Positions 44,072-53,884 are shown, counted from the stretch's first letter. The stretch is 64,000 nt of DNA from Syntrophus sp. PtaU1.Bin005 (GCA_002067745.1 MVRU01000005.1:1-64000); one strand, 5' to 3'. The notes: generated by a model not told the origin, from the sequence alone. Made by a program: numbers and translations.

Positions 44072-45604
44072 TCAGGGCGACCAGCTCATTTCCAGTTCGA
44101 TGTCACGGGGGGCTTCAATGTGAACAGACGTTTCCAGTGTCCGGCTTCCGCCCGGCGTCAACACAAGCTCACGGAGGCCGACGTTTGACTGCCCGTTGAA
44201 AAAGGCGGGCTCTCCATAGACAACCGACGTAATCCGTCGATCCCGTATTTGTGGGACAGGTTCCTCAACGACGACTCTGACCTCCTGGCTGCCTTTGTTT
44301 TGTATAAGCGTTCGCCAGTGCCAATCCAGATCCTGTTTCGCGGAAGGATTTTCCCCGGGGTCCCGTGGTTTCGACACCATCTTCACCTCTGAAAAAACAG
44401 AAGGATCGCTGCCGAAAAAGAGCGTTTTCCCCAGGCCGTAGAATTCGAAGTCCCGGATTCCCATCAGTTCGCCGTCCATTAGAAACAGAGCCGGACTTTG
44501 GGGAATCTCCATGGGTGACGGTGAGAGCACTTCCGCTCTGATGAGGGAGGATGGCTGAGAAAAAGGCCGGATGACGCGGCTGAATGTTGCAGGCCAATGC
44601 GCGCTGTCAACCCCAAGGATCTGTTTCTGTCCTTTCGGGAGGGAGTGTCGTCCCAGCGAGCGCACAGGAATCGCCATGGGTGTTCTGAGCGGCGCTGAAG
44701 GTCCGTTTCCTTCTTCCTTCCTGATGTTTTTACGCTTTCCAGCCTTTGAGGCGTCGAGTTTCCATTCCGGCGATTTTTCAGGGGTACCCGGGACCGGCAC
44801 GGCGGTCTGACTGCCGAGGGACAGTTCCACATCGCTCCAATCCTGCGTGCTGTTTTGCCATACTTCGGCATCCCAGAAAAAATCGACCTGCCCTCGACTG
44901 GAAGTCCCTTCGAGGCGGTACCGAGGCGACCATCCGCAGTTCGGCAAGACATACGTGTACTTGAAGGATAAGATCCCCGGGCCGGGATTTGGGCCGGTGA
45001 GCATCAGGGTCAATTCCCTGTTTTCATCACCCTCTCCAGCGGCCTGCTTCATTTCGTCGGAAAGTTTCTTGATGCGCTGATCCAGGTTTTCGCATTCCCC
45101 TTCCAGGGTCATCTTTTCCTGCCAGGCCCTTTTTGTGTTGCGTGAAATGGCGGTCGACAAAATGGCGGCATCCCTCAGAGTCTTGGTCTTTGCCTTGGCC
45201 TGGGACGTCCAGAAGGAGATCTCCGCATCGAGCCCCTTGATCATTGCCGAATTCCGCATTCTCTCATCCTTGAGTTTCGCAAGCTGCTTCTGCATCGCGA
45301 CGGCCTGTACACTCCCCGGCGGGTTGGCCGTGCGCCAGGAAAGACCGGTGATTCTGAGACCGGGTTCTGATTCCGGCGAAATGGTCAAAGATTCCTGCGG
45401 CACCCGTCCGGGAAGGATCAGAACGGCCGTGGCCCTGCCCTTTTCGTCCAACCGGACCGGTACTCGGGAGCGTTCCGTTACCCGGGCAAAGCTGGGGAAA
45501 AGGGTTACCTCCACAGGCGTCGCGTGGACCATGCCAAGAGGAATCAGCAGCACGGCCAGTGTCATGACTGCGGCCCATGCGGCAGTCCTTCCACAGCGGA
45601 TCAT
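44072..45604 (-). CDS. Exported DUF4139/DUF4140-type protein (mucoidy-inhibitor-A-like)
   Basis: 510-residue envelope protein. It has a Sec signal peptide (to about VHA), an N-terminal DUF4140-like domain (VEVTLFPSFARVTERSRVPV), a coiled coil (about 105-195), and a DUF4139 beta domain (TYVLPNCGWSPRYRL, FFWDAEVWQNSTQDWSDVELSLGSQ). The start ATG 45604 overlaps the upstream stop as ATGA and has GGGAG at good spacing; a second ATG four codons earlier does not. Function in this family is not established; members are linked to exopolysaccharide and mucoidy phenotypes only loosely. Confidence 0.82.
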   Translation of the reverse strand: MIRCGRTAAWAAVMTLAVLLIPLGMVHATPVEVTLFPSFARVTERSRVPVRLDEKGRATAVLILPGRVPQESLTISPESEPGLRITGLSWRTANPPGSVQAVAMQKQLAKLKDERMRNSAMIKGLDAEISFWTSQAKAKTKTLRDAAILSTAISRNTKRAWQEKMTLEGECENLDQRIKKLSDEMKQAAGEGDENRELTLMLTGPNPGPGILSFKYTYVLPNCGWSPRYRLEGTSSRGQVDFFWDAEVWQNSTQDWSDVELSLGSQTAVPVPGTPEKSPEWKLDASKAGKRKNIRKEEGNGPSAPLRTPMAIPVRSLGRHSLPKGQKQILGVDSAHWPATFSRVIRPFSQPSSLIRAEVLSPSPMEIPQSPALFLMDGELMGIRDFEFYGLGKTLFFGSDPSVFSEVKMVSKPRDPGENPSAKQDLDWHWRTLIQNKGSQEVRVVVEEPVPQIRDRRITSVVYGEPAFFNGQSNVGLRELVLTPGGSRTLETSVHIEAPRDIELEMSWSP

Positions 45605-46356
45605 GTTTTCTCCCATGGTTTGCCCAACCTTTCATTTTGACGCCTGGGCGACATAAGCTGACGGATTTCCCACCCCTTGAGGAAGCGGTAATCGCCTTCG
45701 CCAAGATTTCCCAGCTGCAGGTCAGCAATGGCCGTCCGGATCAGCCTCAAAACCGGATGGCCCAGTTTTTCGAAGGCCCTGCGAATAACGCGGTTTCGTC
45801 CTTCACTGATGTTCAGGATCAGCCAGGAGCTCTTGGGGTTGATTTCATCGATCATTGCAGCATCGGGAACAAAGGTACCGTCTTCAAGATCCAGGCCATT
45901 CTGTAGCCGGCGGAATTCAGCGCCGGTCAGTCGGCCGGATATCTTGACCCTGTAGGTTTTGGAAACACGAAAGCGGGGATGTTGAATCTGCTGAGCAAAA
46001 TGGCCGTCATTGGTCATCAGCAGAAGTCCCTCGGAATCATAATCCAGCCTCCCCACTGGGAAAAGACGGGCACCGAGCTCGGGAAGAAGTGAGATCACCG
46101 TGGGACGTTTCTGCGGATCGCTGAGCGTCGTGACGTATCCACGGGGTTTGTTCAGTGCGACATAGATCTTTGTTTCCTCCGCACAGATCAGCTTGCCGTC
46201 CACCCGGATCTCGTCGCGACCGATATCGGCCTTGAAGCCCAATTCCCGCACGGTTTCCGAATTAACGCTGACCCGCCCTTCCCGAATCATATCCTCGGCT
46301 TTCCGGCGGGAAGCGAGCCCCGAGCGGGCGATAATTTTCTGCAGCCTTTCTTCCAT
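45601..46356 (-). CDS. rluB: Pseudouridine synthase, RsuA/RluB family
   Basis: Modifies a uridine in ribosomal RNA. 251 residues. S4-like RNA-binding domain at the N-terminus (RLQKIIARSGLASRRKAEDMIREGRVSVN). The catalytic Asp is in VGRLDYDSEGLLLMTNDG, and RVKISGRLTGAEF follows. Length and motifs favour RluB (23S) over RsuA, but the choice is not certain. Start taken as ATG 46356; an in-frame TTG at 46380 overlaps trpS. The ATGA overlap with the next gene shows coupling. Confidence 0.88.
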   Translation of the reverse strand: MEERLQKIIARSGLASRRKAEDMIREGRVSVNSETVRELGFKADIGRDEIRVDGKLICAEETKIYVALNKPRGYVTTLSDPQKRPTVISLLPELGARLFPVGRLDYDSEGLLLMTNDGHFAQQIQHPRFRVSKTYRVKISGRLTGAEFRRLQNGLDLEDGTFVPDAAMIDEINPKSSWLILNISEGRNRVIRRAFEKLGHPVLRLIRTAIADLQLGNLGEGDYRFLKGWEIRQLMSPRRQNERLGKPWEKT

Positions 46357-46376
46357 GACGGCACCCGTTTCATGCT

Positions 46377-47366
46377 TCAAATTTTTACGGCTTCACGTAC
46401 TTCAGCCATCGTCGCCCGGGCGATTCCGGAGGCCCGAGCCGTTCCGTTCTCGATGATTTCCAAGACTTCCTTGATATGGCCGCGATAATATTCCTGTCGT
46501 TCATGAACGGTTTGAAGTCCCTCGGTGATCCGAGCCGCCAGGCGCTTTTTGCATTCAATACAGCCGATCCCGGCCCGCCGGCACTCAACATCGATTTCCC
46601 CGATGCTGGAATCGTCGGAATAAAGCTGATGAAAGCTGAAGACATTGCAGAGCTCGGGTCTTCCCGGATCGGACTTTCTTTGCCGCTGCGGATCCGTGAA
46701 CATCGAGAGGATTTTTTTGTTCAGCTCGTTACCGGTATCGCTGATGTAAATGGAATTTCCGTAGGATTTGCTCATTTTCCGGCCGTCTATGCCCAGGAGT
46801 TTGGGAACGTCCGAAATCAGGGGTTCGGGAATTGGAAAGATTTCTCGGTAGAGAAAGTTGAATCGGCGGGCGATCTCCCGGGTGAGCTCCACGTGGGGCA
46901 GCTGATCAACCCCTACAGGGACGCCGTGGGCCTTGTAGATGATAATGTCCGCAGCCTGAAGGACGGGGTAACCCAGAAATCCAAACGTCGAAAGGTCCCG
47001 GTTCGACAATTCCTCCTTGATCTCCTTGTAGGTGGGATTCCGCTCCAGCCAGGGAAGGGGTGTGATCATGGAAAGCAGGAGGAAGAGTTCCGCATGTTCT
47101 ATGATCCTGGATTGAACGAAGAGAGTGCTTTTCTCTGGATCGAGTCCGACGCTCAGCCAGTCGATGACCATATCGGTGACATTGTCCAGGATCTGCCCGG
47201 TGTCACTGTAATCGCTGGTCAGCGCGTGCCAGTCGGCCACGAAATAGAAACACTCGTAACGATCATCATTCTGAAGATTCACCCAGTTTTTCAGCGCACC
47301 GTGCAGGTTGCCAAGATGAAGCTTTCCCGTGGGCCTCATTCCACTCAATATTCGTTTTGTTGTCAA
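46377..47366 (-). CDS. trpS: Tryptophanyl-tRNA synthetase
   Basis: Charges tRNA-Trp. 329 residues, the normal bacterial length. The HIGH-like motif is GKLHLGNLHG near the N-terminus and the KMSKS loop is in GRKMSKSYGNSI. GVDQLPHVELTREIARRFN is a family block. The start is TTG at 47366: a GGGGA site sits 6 bases before it, an in-frame stop lies just upstream, and the protein begins TTKRILSGMRPTG as expected, so no ATG is available. Confidence 0.97.
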   Translation of the reverse strand: MTTKRILSGMRPTGKLHLGNLHGALKNWVNLQNDDRYECFYFVADWHALTSDYSDTGQILDNVTDMVIDWLSVGLDPEKSTLFVQSRIIEHAELFLLLSMITPLPWLERNPTYKEIKEELSNRDLSTFGFLGYPVLQAADIIIYKAHGVPVGVDQLPHVELTREIARRFNFLYREIFPIPEPLISDVPKLLGIDGRKMSKSYGNSIYISDTGNELNKKILSMFTDPQRQRKSDPGRPELCNVFSFHQLYSDDSSIGEIDVECRRAGIGCIECKKRLAARITEGLQTVHERQEYYRGHIKEVLEIIENGTARASGIARATMAEVREAVKI

Positions 47367-47420
47367 AGCGCTTCCCCTTCAGTTTTTCCGTCACTTATCA
47401 AAGATAAACCTTAAAGGCAA

Positions 47421-47456
47421 GAAGGCCCCGGAGATTCATTTCTCGAGGGCCTTCTC
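47421..47456 (-). terminator. Terminator of the HU gene
   Basis: On the minus strand GAGAAGGCCC pairs with GGGCCTTC, with an inner GAGA/TCTC stem and an AATGAA loop, followed by a T-rich tract (TTGCCTTT). It lies about 20 bases after the HU stop. Confidence 0.65.
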
Positions 47457-47478
47457 AACAGGTAAAAATGCTATAACA

Positions 47479-47751
47479 CTATTTTACTTTATCTGATAAT
47501 TCCTTTCCCGGCTTGAATTTGACAACCTTTTTGGCCGGAATCTTGATGGCTTTGCCTGTCTGGGGATTTCTGCCTTCCCGGGCTTTTCTCTTGACGACGG
47601 AGAAGGTTCCAAAGCCGACAAGCCCCAGTTTCCCGTTCTTCTTGAGTTCCCTGGCCACTACGCCAACATAGCTGGCCAGTGCTTTCGACGCTGACGCTTT
47701 TGTAATTCCCGCTTCTTCTGCAATTACTGAAATCAATTCCGCCTTCGTCAT
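47479..47751 (-). CDS. hup: HU-family DNA-binding protein
   Basis: Nucleoid-associated protein that bends DNA. 90 residues from ATG 47751, placed 5 bases after GGGAGA; a seven-codon longer frame lacks a site. The signature VGFGTFSVVKRKAREGRNPQTGKAIKIPAKKVVKFKPGK is the HU/IHF beta arm and C-terminal helix. Monocistronic: an AT-rich upstream region and its own terminator. Confidence 0.95.
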   Translation of the reverse strand: MTKAELISVIAEEAGITKASASKALASYVGVVARELKKNGKLGLVGFGTFSVVKRKAREGRNPQTGKAIKIPAKKVVKFKPGKELSDKVK

Positions 47752-47906
47752 CTCTTCTCTCCCCCATTTCATTTTTTAATAAAACAGTTTGTTAAATCTG
47801 CAAGAAATTACCATAAAATATTTACATGTTCAACTATAATTCGGGGTTTGCCGCGATTTCAACGTCGGAAATTCGACTCAGCAAGGAATTCAGAAGTTGT
47901 GTTTCC

Positions 47907-49280
47907 TCAAAAGTCCGTGGCTGCCTCGTTACCGGGAAGTCCCTTTTTCTTTAAAAGGAAAAAAAGGTTCCCGTTTTCCTTAAGGCTTCCTGCAACTCGT
48001 TCTGCGTCGGAACCGGTCCCGCAGAACAGGTCGACTCTTCCCGTACCCTTGATGGCCCCACCGGCATCCTGATTGAGGACAAACCTTGAAAAGGGGACCC
48101 AGTGCATTTTAGAGCCGTTCTCCGTAAATACAGGCTTCCGCGACTGAATCAAGGCCAGGCCCCCCCGGGGGAAATATTTCGGATCCGTGGCGATGGAACG
48201 CCCTGCAGTCAGGCTCACATTGTGAGATCCGACATTTCCTCCTTCGAGCAACCGGAAAAAGACATAGCTCGGATTCATGTGCATCAGTTCGGCGCGCTCT
48301 CCGGGATGCTCCTGGAGATATCTCTTGACCGCCTCGTGGGACATTTCGTTTTTAGCTATTTTTCCCTGTTCGAACAAGACCTTTGCCAGGCCTCGAAAGG
48401 GGTGGCCGTTCGACCGGGCATAACCGACACGGATCGACTGCCCGTCCGGGAGCTCCATGATGCCCGATCCCTGGATATGGAGGAAAAACAGCTCAACGGA
48501 ATCTTCCGCCCAGGCAATTTCCAGGTCCCGGCCCGAAAGGATGCCTTTACCGTCAATCTCTTCCCGCGTGTAATGAGGGATCACCTCTCCGCCGTAAAGG
48601 CGGCCCGTCAGCGTTTCGCCCATGTACCGGCTTTTAAATCTCCCCAGGTTGATCACCACCGTTTCTTCCGGAGGTCTGTAAATGGGGAAAGAAAAGGCCT
48701 CAGACCGTTCGAGGGAGCCCTTGATGATCGGTTCAAAATATCCGGTAAACAGAACCGTTCCCTTCTTGTCACGGCCGGCTGCCTGATAGAAATCAAAGCT
48801 GGCGGCGATCTTCTCTTTCAGCTCATCTTCGGAAGAGGAGTCCTGAAGAATTTTCTGGAACAACAAGAGGGTCTCTTTCAACTCATCGGCCGTGCAGGCG
48901 ACGGGACCCATCGGGTGGCGGCTGTCCCGCGGAATGCGGCTGTAGAACAGAAGGCTCTGTTCAACCGCCGCCAGCAGGGAATCTCTCGATAGGTCATCCG
49001 TAAGCAGGGGGATATCTTCCGGTGCCAGGAGCGTCATGGACGAGGGATCGGGCTGAAGGATCTCAGGAAACGAGGGCTTCATCTCCCGGGCCGGGGGCGT
49101 CGGCGCTGCCGGTTTCGGCTTCTGCACGGGTTCCGGCTGCGGGGCCGGAATGGCGGGCTTGATTGCAGTCGGCGGTTTGGGCTCCTCGTCCCGTGGCTTT
49201 TGATGAGAGGCACAGCCTCCCAGGACGGACAGACAGAGGAAAAGTCCCAGGAGAAGAATGCCGTATCCTTGTTTGTTCAT
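47907..49280 (-). CDS. mltA: MltA-type lytic murein transglycosylase, lipoprotein
   Basis: Cleaves peptidoglycan glycan chains from the outer-membrane side. 457 residues from ATG 49280 with GAGGGGG ahead; a longer frame to 49412 is unsupported. The lipobox is in LSVLGGC. A Pro-rich linker (about 30-75) is followed by the MltA barrel (TGYFEPIIKGS, FFLHIQGSGIMELPDG) and the 3D domain with LNQDAGGAIKGTGRVDLFCGTG carrying the catalytic Asp. Full length. Confidence 0.94.
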   Translation of the reverse strand: MNKQGYGILLLGLFLCLSVLGGCASHQKPRDEEPKPPTAIKPAIPAPQPEPVQKPKPAAPTPPAREMKPSFPEILQPDPSSMTLLAPEDIPLLTDDLSRDSLLAAVEQSLLFYSRIPRDSRHPMGPVACTADELKETLLLFQKILQDSSSEDELKEKIAASFDFYQAAGRDKKGTVLFTGYFEPIIKGSLERSEAFSFPIYRPPEETVVINLGRFKSRYMGETLTGRLYGGEVIPHYTREEIDGKGILSGRDLEIAWAEDSVELFFLHIQGSGIMELPDGQSIRVGYARSNGHPFRGLAKVLFEQGKIAKNEMSHEAVKRYLQEHPGERAELMHMNPSYVFFRLLEGGNVGSHNVSLTAGRSIATDPKYFPRGGLALIQSRKPVFTENGSKMHWVPFSRFVLNQDAGGAIKGTGRVDLFCGTGSDAERVAGSLKENGNLFFLLKKKGLPGNEAATDF

Positions 49281-49311
49281 GTCCCCCTCGATATTCGACG
49301 TGGTTCGGAAA

Positions 49312-49770
49312 TTACAGGTCGAGGACCATGGCGACTTCGTCGCAATAGTCCGGGTATTTGGAACAGCGGAAGCAATCCGTCCATATTTTTTCTGAAAGGG
49401 TTGAACGGTCAACGATCTTGAATCCCATCCTCGAAAAGAACTCCACCTGGAAGGTCAAGGTAAAGACGCGATACAGATCCAAGGTAATGGCTTCAGAAAT
49501 GCAGGCCTCTACGAGGCGACGGCCGATCCCCTCTTTACGCCTCGACTCTTCGACAAAGAGGGAACGGATTTCCGCGAGATTTTCCCAGATGATGCTCATG
49601 GCACATATCCCGACCAGCGAATTGTGCTCTTCATCGATATAGACGAAAAAGTCCCGCAGGTTGCCGTAAATATCCATGAGGGAACGGGGCAGGATCTCCC
49701 CCTTTCCGGAAGAGATGTTGATCATCCGGTGAATCGTCTTGACATCGCCGATTCGAGCTTTCCGTAACAT
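49312..49770 (-). CDS. GNAT acetyltransferase, ArgA-like (N-acetylglutamate synthase type)
   Basis: 152-residue single-domain GNAT. Acetyl-CoA motif: EIRSLFVEESRRKEGIGRRLVEACISEA. The C-terminal KIWTDCFRCSKYPDYCDEVAMVLDL is a Cys-rich ending seen in short ArgA-type enzymes, which make N-acetylglutamate for arginine synthesis. No arginine genes lie nearby, so the role is tentative. Its start is 4 bases after the recN stop, so both are probably on one transcript. Confidence 0.75.
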   Translation of the reverse strand: MLRKARIGDVKTIHRMINISSGKGEILPRSLMDIYGNLRDFFVYIDEEHNSLVGICAMSIIWENLAEIRSLFVEESRRKEGIGRRLVEACISEAITLDLYRVFTLTFQVEFFSRMGFKIVDRSTLSEKIWTDCFRCSKYPDYCDEVAMVLDL

Positions 49771-49773
49771 TTC

Positions 49774-51456
49774 CTACCTCCCCGACACACGTTCAAGCAT
49801 TTCCCGGGCATGCCGTATCGTTGTTTCCGTCAGTTCCCGTCCCCCCAGCATCCGTGCGATTTCCTCAGACCGCTTCTCCTCGGAAAGCACTTCGATCCGC
49901 GTTATCGCCCTGGAATCCTCCTCGGTCTTGACCACACGGTAATGCCGGTCACCATAGCAGGCGATCTGGGGGAGATGGGTAATGCAGAGCACCTGGTGAT
50001 TCCGGGCGACATCCCGCAGTTTGCTCCCTACAAGGTCCGCTGTTTCCCCGCCAATGCCGCTGTCCACTTCATCAAAGACAATGACACCGACGGAGCCCAC
50101 CTGAGCAAGAACCTTCTTCATGGCCAGCACGATCCGCGAAAGCTCCCCTCCGGAAGCGATTCTGCTCAGAGGCTTCGGTTCTTCGCCGATATTGGCGGTA
50201 AGGTAGAATTCGACCCGATCGATTCCCCGTTCGTCAAAGGAAGAACGGAAATCCCCACCCGCCTCATGGAAGACAACTTCAAAGACCGCGCCCTCCATGT
50301 GCAGGCTCTGCAGCTCCTCGACGACGGCGTTCGAGAGAACCTCCGCCGTGCTCCGTCGCGCCGAAGAAAGCTCCCGTGCCTTCTCATCCATTCGGAGCTC
50401 CAATTCCCGAAGGGTCGCATTCTCCTTCTCCAGGTCCTCTTCCAGGGAGAACAGATCCGCCAGGCTTTTCTCCAACTCGTCCTGCCTTGTCAGCACGCCT
50501 TCGAGGCTGCCACCGTACTTTCTCTTAAGGCGGCTCAATACCTCAAGCCTCTCTTCGATCTCTGCGAGCGACTCCGGATCGGGCGACAGGCCCTGGGCGT
50601 AGTTCCGCAGGGCAGAGGCCGCTTCCTCCAGGGAATAATAAACCGCCTCCAGATCCGGTTCAGAAATCTTCAGAGAGGGGTCGATCCTTTGGATTTCCCG
50701 GACACAGGCCATCACGTCCTTCAGGGATGACAGGACGGAGTCTTCCCGGTCATAGAGCAGCCCATAGGCATGGCCCGAGATGCTCAAAAGTTTCTGAACG
50801 GAAAGGAGCGCCTGCCTCTGGGCAGACAGCCGATCGTCCTCCCCGGAGGCTATCCCGGCCTGACGGATTTCTGCAAGCTGATACCGTGCGAGTTCCTCCT
50901 GTTCCGATCGCCTTTTTTTCGCTTCGGTCCGTTTCGAAATCCTCAGCTGAAGATCCTTACAGCTTCTGAACATCCTGCCGTATTCATGACGGAGGGGATC
51001 GAGTCCGCCAAAGGCGTCAAGCAGATCCAGGTGGCAATCGGAATTCAGCAGGATGGAGTGTTCTCGCTGACTGCAGATGTTCATCAGCGATTCACCAATT
51101 CTGTTCAGGAGATTCAGTGTCGACAACGTGCCATTGAGATAAACCCTGTTTTTCCCGGTGTGCGAAATCACTCTGCGGATGACGAGTTCTCTGTCCACGT
51201 CCAGACCGGCCGCCACAAGCATTTCCTGGACGGAGCTTCCCTGTTCCAGCTCAAAGAGGGCCTCAACCTCTGCTGTATCGGCCCCTGAACGAATGCTCAG
51301 CGTCGAGGCCCTGTCACCCAGAAGAAGTCCAATGGCCCCGACAACAATGGACTTTCCGGCGCCGGTTTCCCCGGTCAGAATGTTGAGGCCGTCGCCAAAG
51401 GAAATTTGCAGGGCATCAATGAGGGCAAAATTGCGGATGTTCAGTTGCACCAGCAT
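49774..51456 (-). CDS. recN: RecN DNA repair ATPase
   Basis: SMC-like protein for double-strand break repair, 560 residues as usual. Walker A GETGAGKS near residue 33 follows the typical N-terminus MLVQLNIRNFALIDALQISFGDGLNIL. Coiled coils fill about 150-370. The signature ASGGELSRIVLAMKK and Walker B VIVFDEVDSGIGG follow. 9 bases after nadK, an arrangement common in bacteria. Confidence 0.97.
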   Translation of the reverse strand: MLVQLNIRNFALIDALQISFGDGLNILTGETGAGKSIVVGAIGLLLGDRASTLSIRSGADTAEVEALFELEQGSSVQEMLVAAGLDVDRELVIRRVISHTGKNRVYLNGTLSTLNLLNRIGESLMNICSQREHSILLNSDCHLDLLDAFGGLDPLRHEYGRMFRSCKDLQLRISKRTEAKKRRSEQEELARYQLAEIRQAGIASGEDDRLSAQRQALLSVQKLLSISGHAYGLLYDREDSVLSSLKDVMACVREIQRIDPSLKISEPDLEAVYYSLEEAASALRNYAQGLSPDPESLAEIEERLEVLSRLKRKYGGSLEGVLTRQDELEKSLADLFSLEEDLEKENATLRELELRMDEKARELSSARRSTAEVLSNAVVEELQSLHMEGAVFEVVFHEAGGDFRSSFDERGIDRVEFYLTANIGEEPKPLSRIASGGELSRIVLAMKKVLAQVGSVGVIVFDEVDSGIGGETADLVGSKLRDVARNHQVLCITHLPQIACYGDRHYRVVKTEEDSRAITRIEVLSEEKRSEEIARMLGGRELTETTIRHAREMLERVSGR

Positions 51457-51465
51457 CCTGTCTGC

Positions 51466-52353
51466 TTACCGGCTTATGGAGGGCAGCCGGCCCCATCCCA
51501 GCTTGGACCTGAGAATCTCCAGGTAATTCCTGTTCGCGGAGGAAACCAGGGTGGTAACGTAACGGGATTTGCGGACGATCAACGTATCCCCTGATTTCAG
51601 GGTAACGGACTCCTGCCCGTCCAGATCTACGCTCACCCCTTCCTCTTCCGACCAGACTTTTACGCTGATGGTGATGCTGCTGGGGAGGATGATCGGCCGG
51701 TTGGTCAGGGTGTGGGGACAGATGGGATTGACAATGATGACGTTCTGTGAAGGAAAGACGATGGGACCGCCGGCGGAGAGGGAATAGGCCGTCGAACCCG
51801 TCGGAGTACTGACAATGAGGCCGTCTGCCCGGAAAGTCGTCAGATAGGAACCGTCTATCGCGGTCTCCATATCGATGATCCGGGTGAGGTTTCCCCTGGT
51901 GATGACCACATCGTTGAGCACGGTATATTCACAGGAGGTCTTTCCGTCCCGCACCACCTCCATGTCGAGCATCATCCGGTCTTCCGTAGCGTATTCCCCC
52001 CGGAGAATGCGCTCCAGCGAAGGGTACATCTCATTGAGGTTGATCTCCGTGAGATAGCCGAAGGTTCCCAGGTTGATGCCCACGATGGGGATCGTGAACT
52101 GCCGGACGGACCGGGCTGCCCGCAGCATCGCGCCATCTCCCCCCAGAACAACCAGCAGGTCCACCAGGGCGGCAAGCTTCTGCCGCTCCAGTCCGCAGGT
52201 CTCTCCCAGGGCCGCTGCGATTTCAGAATCGAGAAATACCTCGATTCCCTGCTCCTGCAGCCACTTCTTCAGGCCGGACGAACATCCCAGAGCCGTTTCT
52301 TTTCGAATATTGGCGATGATCCCGACTTTATTAATCCGCTTGCCGCCCGGCAT
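51466..52353 (-). CDS. nadK: NAD kinase
   Basis: Phosphorylates NAD to NADP. 295 residues. The GGDGAM motif is in LLVVLGGDGAMLRAAR. Further blocks are GINLGTFGYL and DGLIVSTPTGSTAYSLSAGGPI. ATG at 52353. It heads a nadK-recN-GNAT transcript. Confidence 0.96.
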   Translation of the reverse strand: MPGGKRINKVGIIANIRKETALGCSSGLKKWLQEQGIEVFLDSEIAAALGETCGLERQKLAALVDLLVVLGGDGAMLRAARSVRQFTIPIVGINLGTFGYLTEINLNEMYPSLERILRGEYATEDRMMLDMEVVRDGKTSCEYTVLNDVVITRGNLTRIIDMETAIDGSYLTTFRADGLIVSTPTGSTAYSLSAGGPIVFPSQNVIIVNPICPHTLTNRPIILPSSITISVKVWSEEEGVSVDLDGQESVTLKSGDTLIVRKSRYVTTLVSSANRNYLEILRSKLGWGRLPSISR

Positions 52354-52753
52354 TTCTCCGCCTCACTTTGATGGCCTTCCCATTTCCAGCTCCACGCTGC
52401 GTCTCGGGTTCCTGACCTTTCAACGTCCGGATGTCAAGGGCAGACGGTCGGCAACAAGTCCGCCGGTGCGGTGGGCGCATGGATATGGGGCTGCAAAAAA
52501 CGATATTTGCCTAACACAAATTGCCGGGAGTGTCCACGACATAATTATACAGGCTATTCTCCTTGACAAGGCTCCTTCCGATACGATAGGTTCCCCTATT
52601 CTCTTTTGCGGCATCTTCTTTTCCGAAACCAGGATGGTTTCAACAGGGCGGAACACAGGGAAAGCGGCCTCGGGGGGCTGTTCGACCGGTGGCCTTTGAA
52701 TCCACATAAATAGAACTTCTGAGAGGATGAGATGACTGCCGCCATGGTGGCTT
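52354..52753. other. Divergent gap between nadK and rdgC
   Basis: 400 bases without a credible gene. It must contain the promoters for nadK (minus) and rdgC (plus). A TTGACA at 52563-52568 is the best -35 candidate, but no good -10 follows at 16-18 bases. Confidence 0.4.
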
Positions 52754-53884
52754 ATGGGACTGCTCAAAGGAACCGTTTCCTTTTCTCTTTACCGTCTGGA
52801 AGGATCGTTGCCGGCATCGGCGGACGAATTTATTCATCAGCAGCTGAAGGCCTTCGCCTTCCGCTCCAGCGCCCCGGCCTCGGAAGAGAAGGCCATTGGC
52901 TGGACCAGTCTTGAAAATGTCCTCGATACGGACTTCGAAGGCGCAAAATATATCTGGGGAGATTACCTGATGCTGACGCTTCGCATCGACAGGAAAACCG
53001 TCCCCCCTTCCCTCCAAAGAATCCGTCTTCTGGAAGCGGAGCAGGATTTCCTTTCTGAAACGGGGCAGAAGAGAATTTACCGTGAGCAGCGGGAAGACCT
53101 CCGGGAGAGGGTTCATCTCGAACTTTTCAGCAAGGCCCAGCCGGTTCCCGCCTTTTATGAATTCTGCTGGTCCGTGTCACAGAAATCGCTGATTCTGTGC
53201 AGCCTTTCGGAGAAGGTGATCGACGATTTCCAGGATTTTTTCAAACAGACCTTCTCCCTGTCTGTCTATCCCTACACACCCTGGGATCCGCTCTGGCTCG
53301 ATGAAGAGTCGGCAAATCGGCTTTCCCTGGCGGAACGGGCCGCCCTCGCTGATGCCCCTGAAACGGCGGGCCTGCAGGCCGTCGACCGGGCCTCCATGGG
53401 CCGTGAATTCCTTACCTGGCTCTGGTTTAAAAGTGAGGAAAGAAACGGATCGGTCTACGTTCCGGGAACGGGCGACGTGGAACTGATCCTCGTTCGCCGG
53501 CTGGTCCTGGAGTCGGGCGACGGGGAATATGCCGAAACGGTGGTCTGTCAGGGGATGCATGCGGATCTCAAGGAGGGCAGAGAGGCCCTGCGGCAGGGGA
53601 AGAAAATCAAGGAAGCCAGGATCAAGCTCGAAAAGGACGGGGATGCCTGGGAATTCACTCTGAAGGCGGACCGCTTCCACTTTCAGTCCCTGAAACTTCC
53701 CGTTATGACCGACCGGATGGAGGACTCGGAAGACAGGGACGGTGCGGTTCTGGAACGCATCTATCTGGTGGAAGGGGCGACGAAAATCATGGTTTCCCTG
53801 TTCAGGGTATTTCTGGAAATCCGCCTTTCTCCCCGCTGGCTCTCTTTGGAGTCTCCCCGGATTGCAAACTGGCTGGAGCAGTAG
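52754..53884 (+). CDS. rdgC: RdgC-like recombination-associated protein
   Basis: 376-residue protein whose N-terminus (MGLLKGTVSFSLYRLEGSLP...) and following GWTSLENVLDTDF segment match the RdgC family, ring-shaped DNA-binding proteins that limit RecA. The C-terminal two thirds are more diverged, and the total is longer than E. coli RdgC (303). The ATG at 52754 has only a weak site. A short overlapping frame from 52732 with a better site could be a leader. RdgC is mainly a beta/gammaproteobacterial protein. Confidence 0.75.
   Translation: MGLLKGTVSFSLYRLEGSLPASADEFIHQQLKAFAFRSSAPASEEKAIGWTSLENVLDTDFEGAKYIWGDYLMLTLRIDRKTVPPSLQRIRLLEAEQDFLSETGQKRIYREQREDLRERVHLELFSKAQPVPAFYEFCWSVSQKSLILCSLSEKVIDDFQDFFKQTFSLSVYPYTPWDPLWLDEESANRLSLAERAALADAPETAGLQAVDRASMGREFLTWLWFKSEERNGSVYVPGTGDVELILVRRLVLESGDGEYAETVVCQGMHADLKEGREALRQGKKIKEARIKLEKDGDAWEFTLKADRFHFQSLKLPVMTDRMEDSEDRDGAVLERIYLVEGATKIMVSLFRVFLEIRLSPRWLSLESPRIANWLEQ

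Noticed and set aside
52563-52592. Sigma-70 promoter for rdgC
   Set aside because: TTGACA is present, but no -10 matching better than 3 of 6 lies at 16-18 bases.
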